A stretch of DNA of 64,000 bases from Cytophagaceae bacterium. GTDB lineage: Bacteria; Bacteroidota; Bacteroidia; Flavobacteriales; Flavobacteriaceae. Location of the stretch: assembly GCA_002710685.1 (NCBI GenBank), contig PALD01000033.1, positions 111,484-175,483 of the forward strand, given 5' to 3'. Under the pieces are notes generated by a model. The model was given only the letters and a program-made list of their open reading frames with translations, was not told the origin of the DNA and did not search any database. The position numbers and the translations under genes are program-made. Positions 1-7,738 of the stretch are shown piece by piece (the first letter of the stretch is position 1; the number at the start of each line of letters is the position of its first letter).

Positions 1-462
1 GTGGTGCTTGCCGTGGGGGGACTGTTGATGTTCAATCCATTGGCGCCCTCCCAACCTGGTGGACAAACCCCGGCGTTGACCGAGGCCACCACCCAGGACC
101 CCGCTGATCAACAGGTAAACCTGAGCGATGTGTCTCCTGAATTTAAAAAGGTCGAAGACTATTACCTGGCAAGTATCAATGTTGAGCTTGCACAGCTTCA
201 GGTAACCCCAGAGAACAAGGCCTTGATAGATTCTTTTATGACACAGCTGGAAGAGCTTAACCTGGAGTATCAAAAGTTGAATGACGAGATGGGTGAGGTA
301 GGCGTCAATGAGCAATCTGTGTCTGCCCTGATCTCAAACCTACAATTGCGCCTTGACCTGCTGTTTAGGCTCAAGGAAAAATTAAACGAACTAAAATCTG
401 ACGCATCAGCAGAGCCCAGCGTGGCCGCAAGTGCTGATGACACAAAATCTTATACAATTTAA
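1..462 (+). CDS. Partial membrane protein, possible anti-sigma factor (5' end outside window)
   Basis: The reading frame is open from the first base, so the true start probably lies upstream and the GTG at base 1 may be an internal valine. The visible part opens with a hydrophobic stretch of about 15 residues, then a Pro/Thr/Ala-rich linker, then a charged, helix-prone C-terminal region (about residues 45 to 135) with leucine spacing typical of coiled coils. The stop codon overlaps the next start as TAATG, so the two genes are translationally coupled. Small membrane proteins with this layout, placed before a DUF4097-like gene, are often anti-sigma factors in Flavobacteria. That role is inferred from context only, because no sigma gene is visible inside the window. 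Confidence 0.6.
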   Translation: MVLAVGGLLMFNPLAPSQPGGQTPALTEATTQDPADQQVNLSDVSPEFKKVEDYYLASINVELAQLQVTPENKALIDSFMTQLEELNLEYQKLNDEMGEVGVNEQSVSALISNLQLRLDLLFRLKEKLNELKSDASAEPSVAASADDTKSYTI

Positions 463-2180
463 TGACTATGAATGCTAAGTTTAAAAATAATGCGCTTTTA
501 CTGTTCCTGGTGCTTGTGGCCCTGCCGCAGGCATGGGCCCAGGACAAGACAACCAAGATCAAGGAACGCTTTAATGTAAACGATGATGTAAACATCAACC
601 TGGATGTTCAAAACACAGATATTGTTTTTGAAGACTGGAACAAGGATGAAGTAGAGATTGAAGCCTACCTTGAGACTGATGGCCTAAGTGATGACGAGAT
701 TGCCCGCCTCAAGGACAACTGGCGCATGAATGTACAGGGCAACAGCAACATGATACGCATCAACAGTGTTGCACAGTCTGGAGGGATTGCCTTTGGCGCA
801 ATGCCCATGGGTGGTATGGACGAGATTATACGTTCATCCATGTCAATCATGCAGCCGGTGATGAAAAACATGGTAGGCCCATTGCTGGAGGGTTTTGCCG
901 GTAAGCCACTCCCACAGGAATACTACAAGGGCATGAGCGACATCAAGTTTGACTATGATGCGTATAAGCGCGATGGTGAGAAATATATCAAGGAATATAA
1001 CCGCAAAGTGGAAGAAAACTTTGGTAAGGACTTTGACGATGCCATGAAGGAGTGGGGCAAGGAAAATTCACAGCTCATGAAGAACTGGGAAAGTCAAATG
1101 GGAAAAAACATGGGCCTGCCCGAATCTCCCTTTGGCACGACACGTAACCTTGATTTTGACCCAGATACCTACGGGAAGGATAAAAAAGCCTATGTGGCAA
1201 AACTGAACAAGAAATATGGCTCAAGTGCCTCGGTAAAAGATGTTGACAAGTGGCTTGTTGAGATGGAAGCGTGGGGCGATGATCTTGGCAAAGGTATGGA
1301 AGCCTGGGGAAACCAGTTTGCAAAACAATTTGGCGGAAGGATGGAGTCCATGGGGGAAACATTTGGTAAACAAATGGAAAAAGATATGGAGGCCTGGGGA
1401 GAAAACTTTGGCAAGCGCATGGAAGCCTGGGGAGAGAACTTTGGCAAACAGATGGAGCAATGGGCCAAAGAAAACGAGGGCAACTTTGAACAAAGGGTCG
1501 AACGTGATGAAAATGGCAATGTGCGCACCATCATGAGCTTTAGCTCTGGCAATATGCCCACAAACAGCAGGACTTCTGCAAAGGGATCACGCAAGATCAT
1601 CATACGTAAGCCCAAGACCGCTAAGCTTGACCTTAACGTTCGCCACGGTGAGGTAAACCTAGGAGACGCAAACAATGCAAGGGTAAACCTCTCGCATGGC
1701 GGTTTTACCGCAAAGACCATCAATGGCGACCAGACCCTGCTCACCGTGTCCTACAGCCCCGTAAAGGTTGACAGGTGGAACAGCGGCAGCATGCGCAGCA
1801 GTTATGTCAAGGATTGCGTGATAGACAAGGTTGAAAAAATCAATCTGGACTCCCGGGCGAGCAACGTCATCATCAATGAGCTGGGAGACAGTGCCATCAT
1901 CTCCGGGACCTTTGGCGAGCTCTCGATACCCAAGGTTTCTAATGGCTTCAACAGCCTCAACATCAACCTAGAAAACAGTGACCTGGCACTCCGCCTGCCA
2001 GATGCAGCTTTTCATTTTACCTATACCGGCACCCGCAGTAATTTAAATTATCCTAAAAAACTGGATGCCAAGGTGATGGAAAGCTATGACAGTAAAATGG
2101 TAAACGGCTTCAACAAATCCCGCAACACGGATAGTTCAATTTCTATCTCAGCAAAATTTAGCGACGTCGTAGTGAATTAA
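462..2180 (+). CDS. Secreted DUF4097-like beta-strand protein with central helical repeat
   Basis: An N-terminal signal peptide ends near AWAQ. Residues about 35 to 70 carry the alternating beta pattern of DUF4097-type (putative adhesin) proteins (VNINLDVQNTDIVFEDW). The C-terminal third (about 390 to 572) again looks like a beta-helix, with short repeated turns such as the one around NVRHGEVNLGDANNARVNL. Between them lies an unusual acidic/Met/Trp/Gly-rich helical insert with 11- and 15-residue repeats (see 1263..1482). The start is either the ATG at 462, which overlaps the previous stop, or the ATG at 468. Family members are often encoded beside sigma/anti-sigma genes and linked to envelope stress; that role is inferred. 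A strong terminator follows. Confidence 0.8.
   Translation: MTMNAKFKNNALLLFLVLVALPQAWAQDKTTKIKERFNVNDDVNINLDVQNTDIVFEDWNKDEVEIEAYLETDGLSDDEIARLKDNWRMNVQGNSNMIRINSVAQSGGIAFGAMPMGGMDEIIRSSMSIMQPVMKNMVGPLLEGFAGKPLPQEYYKGMSDIKFDYDAYKRDGEKYIKEYNRKVEENFGKDFDDAMKEWGKENSQLMKNWESQMGKNMGLPESPFGTTRNLDFDPDTYGKDKKAYVAKLNKKYGSSASVKDVDKWLVEMEAWGDDLGKGMEAWGNQFAKQFGGRMESMGETFGKQMEKDMEAWGENFGKRMEAWGENFGKQMEQWAKENEGNFEQRVERDENGNVRTIMSFSSGNMPTNSRTSAKGSRKIIIRKPKTAKLDLNVRHGEVNLGDANNARVNLSHGGFTAKTINGDQTLLTVSYSPVKVDRWNSGSMRSSYVKDCVIDKVEKINLDSRASNVIINELGDSAIISGTFGELSIPKVSNGFNSLNINLENSDLALRLPDAAFHFTYTGTRSNLNYPKKLDAKVMESYDSKMVNGFNKSRNTDSSISISAKFSDVVVN
1263..1482 (+). repeat. In-gene tandem repeat encoding 11- and 15-residue helical units
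   Basis: Residues 268 to about 340 of the host protein repeat a unit beginning MEAWG or a close variant and ending near FGK. Successive Met-to-Met spacings are 11, 15, 15, 11 and 11 residues. The last two full units are nearly identical at DNA level (33 bases each). Confidence 0.85.
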
Positions 2181-2208
2181 TTGATTTTTTATAGTGTTAG
2201 TTTAGGTT

Positions 2209-2241
2209 AGCAATCCCGCCCTTGTGGCGGGATTGCTTTTT
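2209..2241 (+). terminator. Rho-independent terminator
   Basis: The arms AGCAATCCCGCC (2209..2220) and GGCGGGATTGCT (2226..2237) form a perfect 12-bp stem with a 5-base loop, followed by a T run. It ends transcription of the DUF4097-like gene. Confidence 0.93.
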
Positions 2242-2276
2242 GGGTGATTTACAGGGCAAATAGACAAAAACATTTT

Positions 2277-2284
2277 TATTTTTG
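2277..2284 (+). promoter_or_regulatory. Candidate Bacteroidota -7 box (TAnnTTTG)
   Basis: TATTTTTG matches the Bacteroidota -7 consensus TAnnTTTG and lies five bases before the ATG at 2290. If it is used, the mRNA would be leaderless or nearly so. No clear TTG -33 element is visible, so support is moderate at best. Confidence 0.35.
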
Positions 2285-2289
2285 CCGCC

Positions 2290-2973
2290 ATGACCAGTGA
2301 TGCATTTTCAAGTTTTCTCAATAGCCTTACGGCGAAATTCACTCCCGTGGTACAAGGCTATGACCATGCAGGCTATGTGCCTTTGGATTTATCCAAAAAC
2401 AACAAGCAACTACAACAAGTGGATGTCTCATCATCCCGTGCCATAGGAAAATATGTCGATGATGTCATAGCAAAAAATGCAGGGAAGATAGCCTATGGGG
2501 GATATGATGAACAAAGGAGCATCTATGACCGAAGCCTGTATTTTTCAGATGCCTATCAAGAAAGACGCAATATCCATCTGGGCATGGATCTATGGTGCAG
2601 GGCCGGTAGTGATATCATTGCCCCGCTAGATGGCACGGTGCATAGCTATGCAGATAATAACAACCATGGCGATTATGGGCCTTGCATTATCCTGGAACAT
2701 AGGTTTGAGGGTGAGATGTTTTATACCCTGTATGGGCATTTATCCAGGCTTTCACTAGATGTGTTGAAAATAGGAGATGTTATCAAACAGGGAGAAGTCG
2801 TGGCACGGTTGGGGGAGTCTTTTGAAAATGGGGATTATGCACCGCACCTGCACTTTCAGGTAATACGGGATATGCAGGGCAACATGGGTGACTATCCCGG
2901 GGTATGCACCCAGACGGTTCATGATTTTTATCTAGCTAATTGTCCTGATCCCAACCTGATTCTCAAAATCTAG
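2290..2973 (+). CDS. M23 family (LytM-type) zinc metallopeptidase
   Basis: The protein has 227 residues and an M23 peptidase domain over roughly residues 90 to 215. The zinc-site motifs are present: HLGMD (H96, D100) and HLHFQ (H186, H188), plus YGHLS at about 148 to 152. This indicates cleavage of peptidoglycan cross-bridge peptides or related glycyl peptides. There is no obvious signal peptide or membrane segment, unlike most periplasmic M23 enzymes, so export or substrate is uncertain. The gene stands alone after a terminator. Its TAG stop shares bases with the stop of the convergent DUF1989 gene (CTAG at 2970..2973). Confidence 0.88.
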   Translation: MTSDAFSSFLNSLTAKFTPVVQGYDHAGYVPLDLSKNNKQLQQVDVSSSRAIGKYVDDVIAKNAGKIAYGGYDEQRSIYDRSLYFSDAYQERRNIHLGMDLWCRAGSDIIAPLDGTVHSYADNNNHGDYGPCIILEHRFEGEMFYTLYGHLSRLSLDVLKIGDVIKQGEVVARLGESFENGDYAPHLHFQVIRDMQGNMGDYPGVCTQTVHDFYLANCPDPNLILKI

Positions 2974-3557
2974 TCCGCACAGATCACTTCATAATATATG
3001 GAGTTTATTTTATCTTTCTCCCTGCCCGCGGCATCGCATGCGGTCAAACCTACAATGAGGTCCATGTTAGCCCTGAACAAGATAGTATCTCCAGCTTTGC
3101 TAGATGGTTTTTGTGCGGTAAGGCTGCCAGAGCCATCAACCATGACTTTTTTAAAGATGTTGAATGAATCTGGGATATCGTCCTTGGCTATACTAAAATT
3201 CCCCAAGCGTTCAATCATCTGGCTCAGGCAAGAGGCAAAACCGGTATCATTTGATTTCCCACTTGATGGGCACGGTGGCATCAGTACATCATTGTTGCCG
3301 TGAGTATCTTTTACTATCTCTAGCAGCTTGTTGCTCCGGTTGCTCCATAAGGTGTTGCCGGTGGTGGGCTGTATGTTTTTTTCAAATTCCAGGGTTTTGC
3401 CAGAACACATCTTTTCGCGTATATCGCGAGCATTGAACAGTACCATGTTGCAGGTGTTGCCGCCAGTGGGGTCAATTACCTGTAAAGTATCTCCTTTTCT
3501 TAAAACAAATGCGCACCCATTTTTTGTGTTTTTATCATCAAGCTGTGCCGTGACCAT
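2970..3557 (-). CDS. DUF1989 family protein (urea carboxylase-associated / CgdA-CgdB-like)
   Basis: The 195-residue protein matches DUF1989 along its length. It has GGNTCNMVLFNARD (residues 32 to 45), the DTHGNNDVLMPPC block (84 to 96), the NIFKKV segment, and AGDTILFRANMDLIVGLTAC near the C-terminus. From memory, characterised members are the two subunits of carboxyguanidine deiminase, working with a urea/guanidine carboxylase; others are unassigned. It starts 5 bases after the YqcI-family gene, so the two form an operon. No carboxylase or allophanate hydrolase gene is in the window, and only one DUF1989 copy is present, so the substrate is open. The family call is firm and the reaction is not. 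Confidence 0.8.
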   Translation of the reverse strand: MVTAQLDDKNTKNGCAFVLRKGDTLQVIDPTGGNTCNMVLFNARDIREKMCSGKTLEFEKNIQPTTGNTLWSNRSNKLLEIVKDTHGNNDVLMPPCPSSGKSNDTGFASCLSQMIERLGNFSIAKDDIPDSFNIFKKVMVDGSGSLTAQKPSSKAGDTILFRANMDLIVGLTACDAAGREKDKINSIYYEVICAD

Positions 3558-3562
3558 GATTT

Positions 3563-4258
3563 CTAGATTTTTTTTGAATTTCTCAACACCCTGGGCAATT
3601 CCCTCTTGCCATATTGACGGGCCTCAATTTCCAGGGCATATCCCTGTGACATGGGGTCGCTGCCCATGGGGTCTTCATGTATCAGGTAGTAATCCTTTAA
3701 TTCAGTATGGGTTTTCTTGTTGCTTTTTTCTTTTGCGCTTTTTGCAAAATCCTCGGTAAGATTAAAAATCAAAGCAGGGTAAGGGCTGCGCTGGGCCTTG
3801 GTCTCGCTTCCCGGATGTGTGCCCATGACATAAAATGGCTGGCCCGCTAGGCTGAACAAGAACTTGTCATCTGTCAATTCATGTGTTGCGCTGTGTTTCC
3901 ATGGTTTCATATCCACCAGGTGAAGGTATCTCAACTGTTTCCACAACAGTTTTTCAAACTGGGTCTCAGTATAGTATTTGCGTTTGGGGAAGGTGGCAAT
4001 AAAAGTAGCGCAATCGTTTTCGTAATTTTTGCAAAATTTGATGAAGTCCTCTAGATCTGCAAGAAGTTCGATTGCGGTTTTTTGAGAACCCAGTGCATCA
4101 TAGGTCCTAAATGTGACATCATGCAAACCCACCGGTTTTGATTCCTTTTTCCATGGATGGCCGGCTTTTATAAAGTGCCTTTTGAATTCCTTGATAACTT
4201 CGGTATCACCCAGTTCATATTCACGGGTAGTTTGATTGTTTTGGTTGACCAGTCTCAT
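3563..4258 (-). CDS. YqcI/YcgG family protein (GntA-like heme-dependent oxygenase family)
   Basis: The 231-residue protein has the family's central block: a LLWKQLRYLHLVD segment (about 104 to 116), then FLFSLAGQPFYVMGTHPGSE with a conserved His near residue 148, then PALIFN. From memory, the member GntA is described as a heme-dependent N-hydroxylase acting on a guanidino group in guanitoxin biosynthesis; most other members lack an assigned substrate. It is the first gene of a two-gene operon with DUF1989, a family also tied to guanidino chemistry. The 265 bases upstream hold no gene. I am fairly sure of the family and unsure of the substrate. Confidence 0.75.
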   Translation of the reverse strand: MRLVNQNNQTTREYELGDTEVIKEFKRHFIKAGHPWKKESKPVGLHDVTFRTYDALGSQKTAIELLADLEDFIKFCKNYENDCATFIATFPKRKYYTETQFEKLLWKQLRYLHLVDMKPWKHSATHELTDDKFLFSLAGQPFYVMGTHPGSETKAQRSPYPALIFNLTEDFAKSAKEKSNKKTHTELKDYYLIHEDPMGSDPMSQGYALEIEARQYGKRELPRVLRNSKKI

Positions 4259-4430
4259 ACTATTGTTTTTATTTTAAAATTATCAATAATATGATTTCAA
4301 TGCAATGTGCAGATTCTTAATTGTGAATAATTTAACTGCCTATATTGATGTGGTGCACAACTCATGAATTTTTTGTGCAATCGCTTTAAAGAAGATGTAT
4401 GCCGTGGGTGTTTTATAAAATGACATGCAT

Positions 4431-4464
4431 AAAAAATGGGAGACTTATAAGCCTCCCATTTTTT
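4431..4464 (-). terminator. Bidirectional-type terminator
   Basis: AAAAAATGGGAG (4431..4442) pairs with CTCCCATTTTTT (4453..4464) around a 10-base loop. On the minus strand it lies just after the lipoprotein gene that ends at 4524. Confidence 0.88.
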
Positions 4465-4523
4465 GCGTGTAGCCCGTTTTTATTATCAAATATGTAACCT
4501 ATATGATTATTATAAATAATCAA

Positions 4524-5024
4524 TTACATGTCTGTTGAATCTTTTTTTGCCATGTCTTTTTCAATCTCTTGTTGATCCTCATGAATCTTGTTAAGCTCTT
4601 CCTGAATCTTGTTGAGGTTTGCTGATATTTTTTCATTGGCTGCGTTGATCTCCTCTATTTTTTCCGTTGCGGCCGCAAGGTCATCACTATCTTTCACCAT
4701 ATTGTCGTTCATGCCTTGATGTTCACTCAGGATTTTTTGTATTTCCTTGAGTTTTGCTGCTTGTTCATTCAATAGCCCTTGGTGCTCTTTAAGGTCAACT
4801 AAAGCAGCAGAATCTGTCATTTCAAGATCGGCAAGCCTTTCTTCAAGGGTCATGCTCTTTTTCTTTAGATTTTGATGTTTTGCGGTCATCGCATCGTGAA
4901 TGGAATCCAGGTTATCCGTATGCATTACAAACTCCAGGTATTTTTCATGAAGTTTTGCGCGTGTATCATCGCAAGAAGAAAATAAAAGGCCTAGGGCCAA
5001 AAGTGGAACTATATATTTCATCAT
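4524..5024 (-). CDS. Coiled-coil lipoprotein of unknown function
   Basis: The start MMKYIVPLLALGLLFSSC gives a short hydrophobic signal followed by a lipobox cysteine, so the protein is probably an outer-membrane or periplasmic lipoprotein of 166 residues. The mature part is almost entirely charged alpha-helix with heptad-like leucine and isoleucine spacing (about 30 to 160), rich in Glu, Lys and Asn, with no catalytic motif. It is monocistronic, with a terminator about 60 bases downstream. I do not recognise a named family. Confidence 0.8.
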   Translation of the reverse strand: MMKYIVPLLALGLLFSSCDDTRAKLHEKYLEFVMHTDNLDSIHDAMTAKHQNLKKKSMTLEERLADLEMTDSAALVDLKEHQGLLNEQAAKLKEIQKILSEHQGMNDNMVKDSDDLAAATEKIEEINAANEKISANLNKIQEELNKIHEDQQEIEKDMAKKDSTDM

Positions 5025-5091
5025 TTAAAAATTTAAACCGAATTTAATTTAATCTGTGAATATCTTACGATAAGATAATGTTAAGGATTTG

Positions 5092-5811
5092 TCAATGCCA
5101 GCGCATCCAGCGGGAGCGTGGTTTTTTATTGTTTTTAGAATGAATTTCGATTTCAAACTGGCCTGATATTGAGTAGTCCATGGTAATACTACAATACTTA
5201 TAATTTTTTATGGGCATATATGAAGGTTCAAAGCCTACGAAGTGAAAACTTAGCTTACTTTCTTCAGCTAATATATCAATGGGTACTTTTAAATAATATT
5301 TTCCGTCAAAATCAGTTTGAGTCTCGTACTCAGTTCCTTCAAGAATGACCGTTGCTCCTGGCAATGGTAAACCCTCGTGGTCAATTACAACACCTTCAAA
5401 AACGCGTAAGCCGTCAATAACTTTTGGTGAATTCCCTGCGTGAGGTTTCTCTGTAACATTAATCTTTTCTGGATGTAATTCTGTTGGGTAGTCTGGTTTT
5501 GTTTTTCTAGGATTTTCCTGGCCATAAGCACCCCCGGCCATCGCCATCAATGTTGTAAAACTAGCAACGAGCTTCCAGGGTGTATTTCTTTTTTCGCTGG
5601 GTGCGAAAATTTCTCTGTCCAATTGACTAGCATTGAATTTGCCACAAAGTTTTTCGCCGTTTTTCAAGCGTGTTGCAAGTTCGCTATTTGTATAGTTTGA
5701 AAAGTCAATGACCTCTTTCTCACAGTTTGCACAGAACTTCCCTTGCTCTGTAGGGGTCATGTCGTGCCAGTTTTCGCAGCAAGGCTCAGGTATTTTAATC
5801 TCGAAATACAT
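5092..5811 (-). CDS. Cys-motif and CarboxypepD_reg-like domain membrane protein
   Basis: The 239-residue protein starts with a cytoplasmic-looking segment with paired cysteines (CCENWHDM near 11 to 18; FCANC near 27 to 31). This N-terminal motif recurs in Flavobacterial regulatory-domain proteins and may bind metal. A single hydrophobic segment (about 79 to 97, WKLVASFTTLMAMAGGAYG) follows. The C-terminal half is a carboxypeptidase-regulatory-like beta domain (FEGVVIDHEGLPLPGATVILEG, then TDFDGKYYLKVP). Such proteins often sit near M56/BlaI or TonB genes; neither is present here. The function is unknown. Confidence 0.78.
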   Translation of the reverse strand: MYFEIKIPEPCCENWHDMTPTEQGKFCANCEKEVIDFSNYTNSELATRLKNGEKLCGKFNASQLDREIFAPSEKRNTPWKLVASFTTLMAMAGGAYGQENPRKTKPDYPTELHPEKINVTEKPHAGNSPKVIDGLRVFEGVVIDHEGLPLPGATVILEGTEYETQTDFDGKYYLKVPIDILAEESKLSFHFVGFEPSYMPIKNYKYCSITMDYSISGQFEIEIHSKNNKKPRSRWMRWH

Positions 5812-5867
5812 ATACCCTTAAAGATACTATTTATTTTATTGTATAATTCAATAGTTGAGCGTTACAT

Positions 5868-5899
5868 AAAAAAAGGAAGGTTTTTAAACCTCCCTTTTT
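5868..5899 (-). terminator. Imperfect hairpin terminator
   Basis: AAAAAGGAAGGTTT and AAACCTCCCTTTTT pair with one mismatch around a short loop. The hairpin lies between the gene starting at 5811 and the peptidase remnant ending at 5903, and would stop minus-strand transcription from the latter. Confidence 0.7.
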
Positions 5900-5902
5900 G
5901 CG

Positions 5903-6151
5903 TTAATTTTTAAGTTCCTGATTTTCCTTTATCTCGGGTTTGGGTTTGTTTTTTATATATTTTTCAAGCCATTGGTCTTGTTTCCATAACTTGTGCAGGA
6001 TGGACTCCTTAGCGGCATAACCGTGACTTTCTTTGGGGAGCATGACGAGCCTGGCCGTCGCGCCCATACCTTTAAGTGCATTAAAATAACGCTCACTTTG
6101 CAGCGGGTAAGTACCCGAGTTGTTGTCTGCAAAAAGTGTTTTTTTAGTCAT
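5903..6151 (-). pseudogene. C-terminal remnant of an S9 (prolyl oligopeptidase-family) peptidase
   Basis: The 82-residue frame matches only the last part of S9 alpha/beta-hydrolase peptidases: a NNSGTYPLQSERYFNAL segment, then a LPKESHGYAAKESILH segment containing the catalytic-triad His, then LWKQDQWLEKYIKN. Intact family members are several hundred residues long and carry the nucleophile Ser and the Asp upstream. Nothing matching those parts lies between 6152 and 6330. It is therefore best read as a decayed gene whose 5' part was deleted. The ATG at 6151 is probably not a native start. Confidence 0.75.
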
Positions 6152-6330
6152 TATGAGCGGTTTAGTAATTCATGCCATGAAATTTAGGGATTTTATATGC
6201 AATATCCACCCCGTAAAGAATTATGCATGCATATTAAACATATGGTATTTTTAATGCAGGATTTTGAGGAAATACTATCTTACATCCTCTATGGGCCACG
6301 TGTTTTGTGGCTCTGTTAATTTTTAAGACT

Positions 6331-7338
6331 ATGTACACTTCAAAGATAGCTGGGCTGGGAGCCTACGTGCCCGAAAATATCGTCACAAACGACGACCTGT
6401 CTAAAATGATGGATACCAATGATGCCTGGATACAGGAAAGGACAGGTATCAAGGAGCGCCGGCATATAAAAAAGGGTGATGGCAACAGTACCGCAAAAAT
6501 GGGCGTGAAGGCTGCGAAGATTGCCCTGGAAAGAGCTGGGCTTACGCCAAAGGATATCGACCTCATTGTCTTTGCCACCCTGAGTCCAGATTATTACTTC
6601 CCAGGATGTGGGGTACAGGTGCAAGAAATGCTAGATATGCGCACCATTCCCGCACTGGACGTGCGCAATCAGTGTAGTGGGTTTGTCTATGCTATCTCAA
6701 CGGCAGACCAGTTTATTAAAACCGGAATGTATAAAAACGTGCTGGTCATAGGTTCTGAAAATCATAGTGGCGGTCTTGATATGACCACGCGTAGCAGGAA
6801 CGTGAGCGTGATTTTTGGCGACGGCGCAGGAGCAGCAGTGCTTACCAAGGCAGCAAATGATGAAGGTGGAATATTATCGACACACCTGCACAGCGAGGGC
6901 GAGCACGCTATGGAACTTTCACTGGAAGGCCCCAGTACAGAGCGCTGGGTACCCGAAATCATTGCAGAAAACCCGCAGGAGAATATTCCGTATTATCCAT
7001 ATATGAACGGGCAGTTTGTGTTTAAAAACGCGGTGGTGCGATTTGCAGAGGTCATCAATGAAGGTCTTGAAGCCAATGGCCTTACGGCGAAAGACATAAA
7101 CATGTTGATACCCCATCAAGCGAACCTTAGGATAAGTCAATTTGTACAGAAGCAATTTCGCCTAAGCGATGACCAGGTATATAACAACATCCAGAAATAC
7201 GGGAATACCACGGCAGCATCCATCCCCATCGCTTTGACCGAAGCCTGGGAAGAAGGAAAAATCAATAAAGGAGACCTGGTTGTTCTTGCGGCTTTTGGTA
7301 GCGGATTTACCTGGGGAAGCGCGATTATAAGATGGTAA
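6331..7338 (+). CDS. 3-oxoacyl-ACP synthase III family (FabH-like ketosynthase)
   Basis: The 335-residue thiolase-fold enzyme has the complete FabH-type triad: Cys115 in DVRNQCSGF, His in IPHQANLRI, and Asn in YGNTTAASIP. It condenses an acyl-CoA starter with malonyl-ACP or a related acceptor. I chose the ATG at 6331 over an in-frame GTG at 6307, because MYTSKIAGLGAYVPE is the normal N-terminus. It stands alone, with no fatty-acid or polyketide genes nearby, so it is either the housekeeping initiator or a paralogue with another starter. Its 3' end overlaps the convergent gene at 7325..7738 by 14 bases. Confidence 0.92.
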   Translation: MYTSKIAGLGAYVPENIVTNDDLSKMMDTNDAWIQERTGIKERRHIKKGDGNSTAKMGVKAAKIALERAGLTPKDIDLIVFATLSPDYYFPGCGVQVQEMLDMRTIPALDVRNQCSGFVYAISTADQFIKTGMYKNVLVIGSENHSGGLDMTTRSRNVSVIFGDGAGAAVLTKAANDEGGILSTHLHSEGEHAMELSLEGPSTERWVPEIIAENPQENIPYYPYMNGQFVFKNAVVRFAEVINEGLEANGLTAKDINMLIPHQANLRISQFVQKQFRLSDDQVYNNIQKYGNTTAASIPIALTEAWEEGKINKGDLVVLAAFGSGFTWGSAIIRW

Positions 7339-7738
7339 ACTCAGAATCTGTTTCTTGCACGATTTTTTGGTGGAATCGGAAGTTCTCAAAGAAAATCTTC
7401 ATCTCTTTTTGCGCCTGAATTTTGTGTGCTATGAGTAAAGTAAGAAAAAATAAAAACAGGATGGCCGTTGTTAACCAATTTCCATTGATCAAAGCATAGA
7501 TGGCGAAGACAAATCCCACGATAAAAAACATCCAATGAATCCATGGATATTTAAATGTACTTTTAAGCTTGAACCTATTCTTTGGTGTTAGTTTTCCTAA
7601 GATTATATAATTATTGGTGAAAGACATTCTTCTTAGTCTAAACCTATCTGCTTTCGCATCATATTGATAAGCATTTTCCCGCTCCATTGAAGAAAGCACT
7701 TTCTTGATCAATGTATTATTAGGTAAAGATTCTATCAT
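7325..7738 (-). CDS. Small two-helix membrane protein of unknown function
   Basis: The 137-residue protein has a basic N-terminal half and two adjacent transmembrane segments (about 66 to 84 and 89 to 104), then a charged tail. Its ATG overlaps the mutS2 stop (ATGA at 7735..7738), so it is translationally coupled to mutS2. I see no recognisable domain. The coupling is sequence evidence that it is a real gene rather than a chance frame. Confidence 0.72.
   Translation of the reverse strand: MIESLPNNTLIKKVLSSMERENAYQYDAKADRFRLRRMSFTNNYIILGKLTPKNRFKLKSTFKYPWIHWMFFIVGFVFAIYALINGNWLTTAILFLFFLTLLIAHKIQAQKEMKIFFENFRFHQKIVQETDSEFTIL

Noticed and set aside
1190..1744. Long minus-strand reading frames opposite the DUF4097-like gene
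   Set aside because: They mirror the repetitive coding region, have no family features, and lie wholly inside a well-supported gene.
6307..6330. Upstream GTG start for the FabH-like gene
   Set aside because: The extra residues do not fit the family N-terminus, and the ATG at 6331 gives the normal start.
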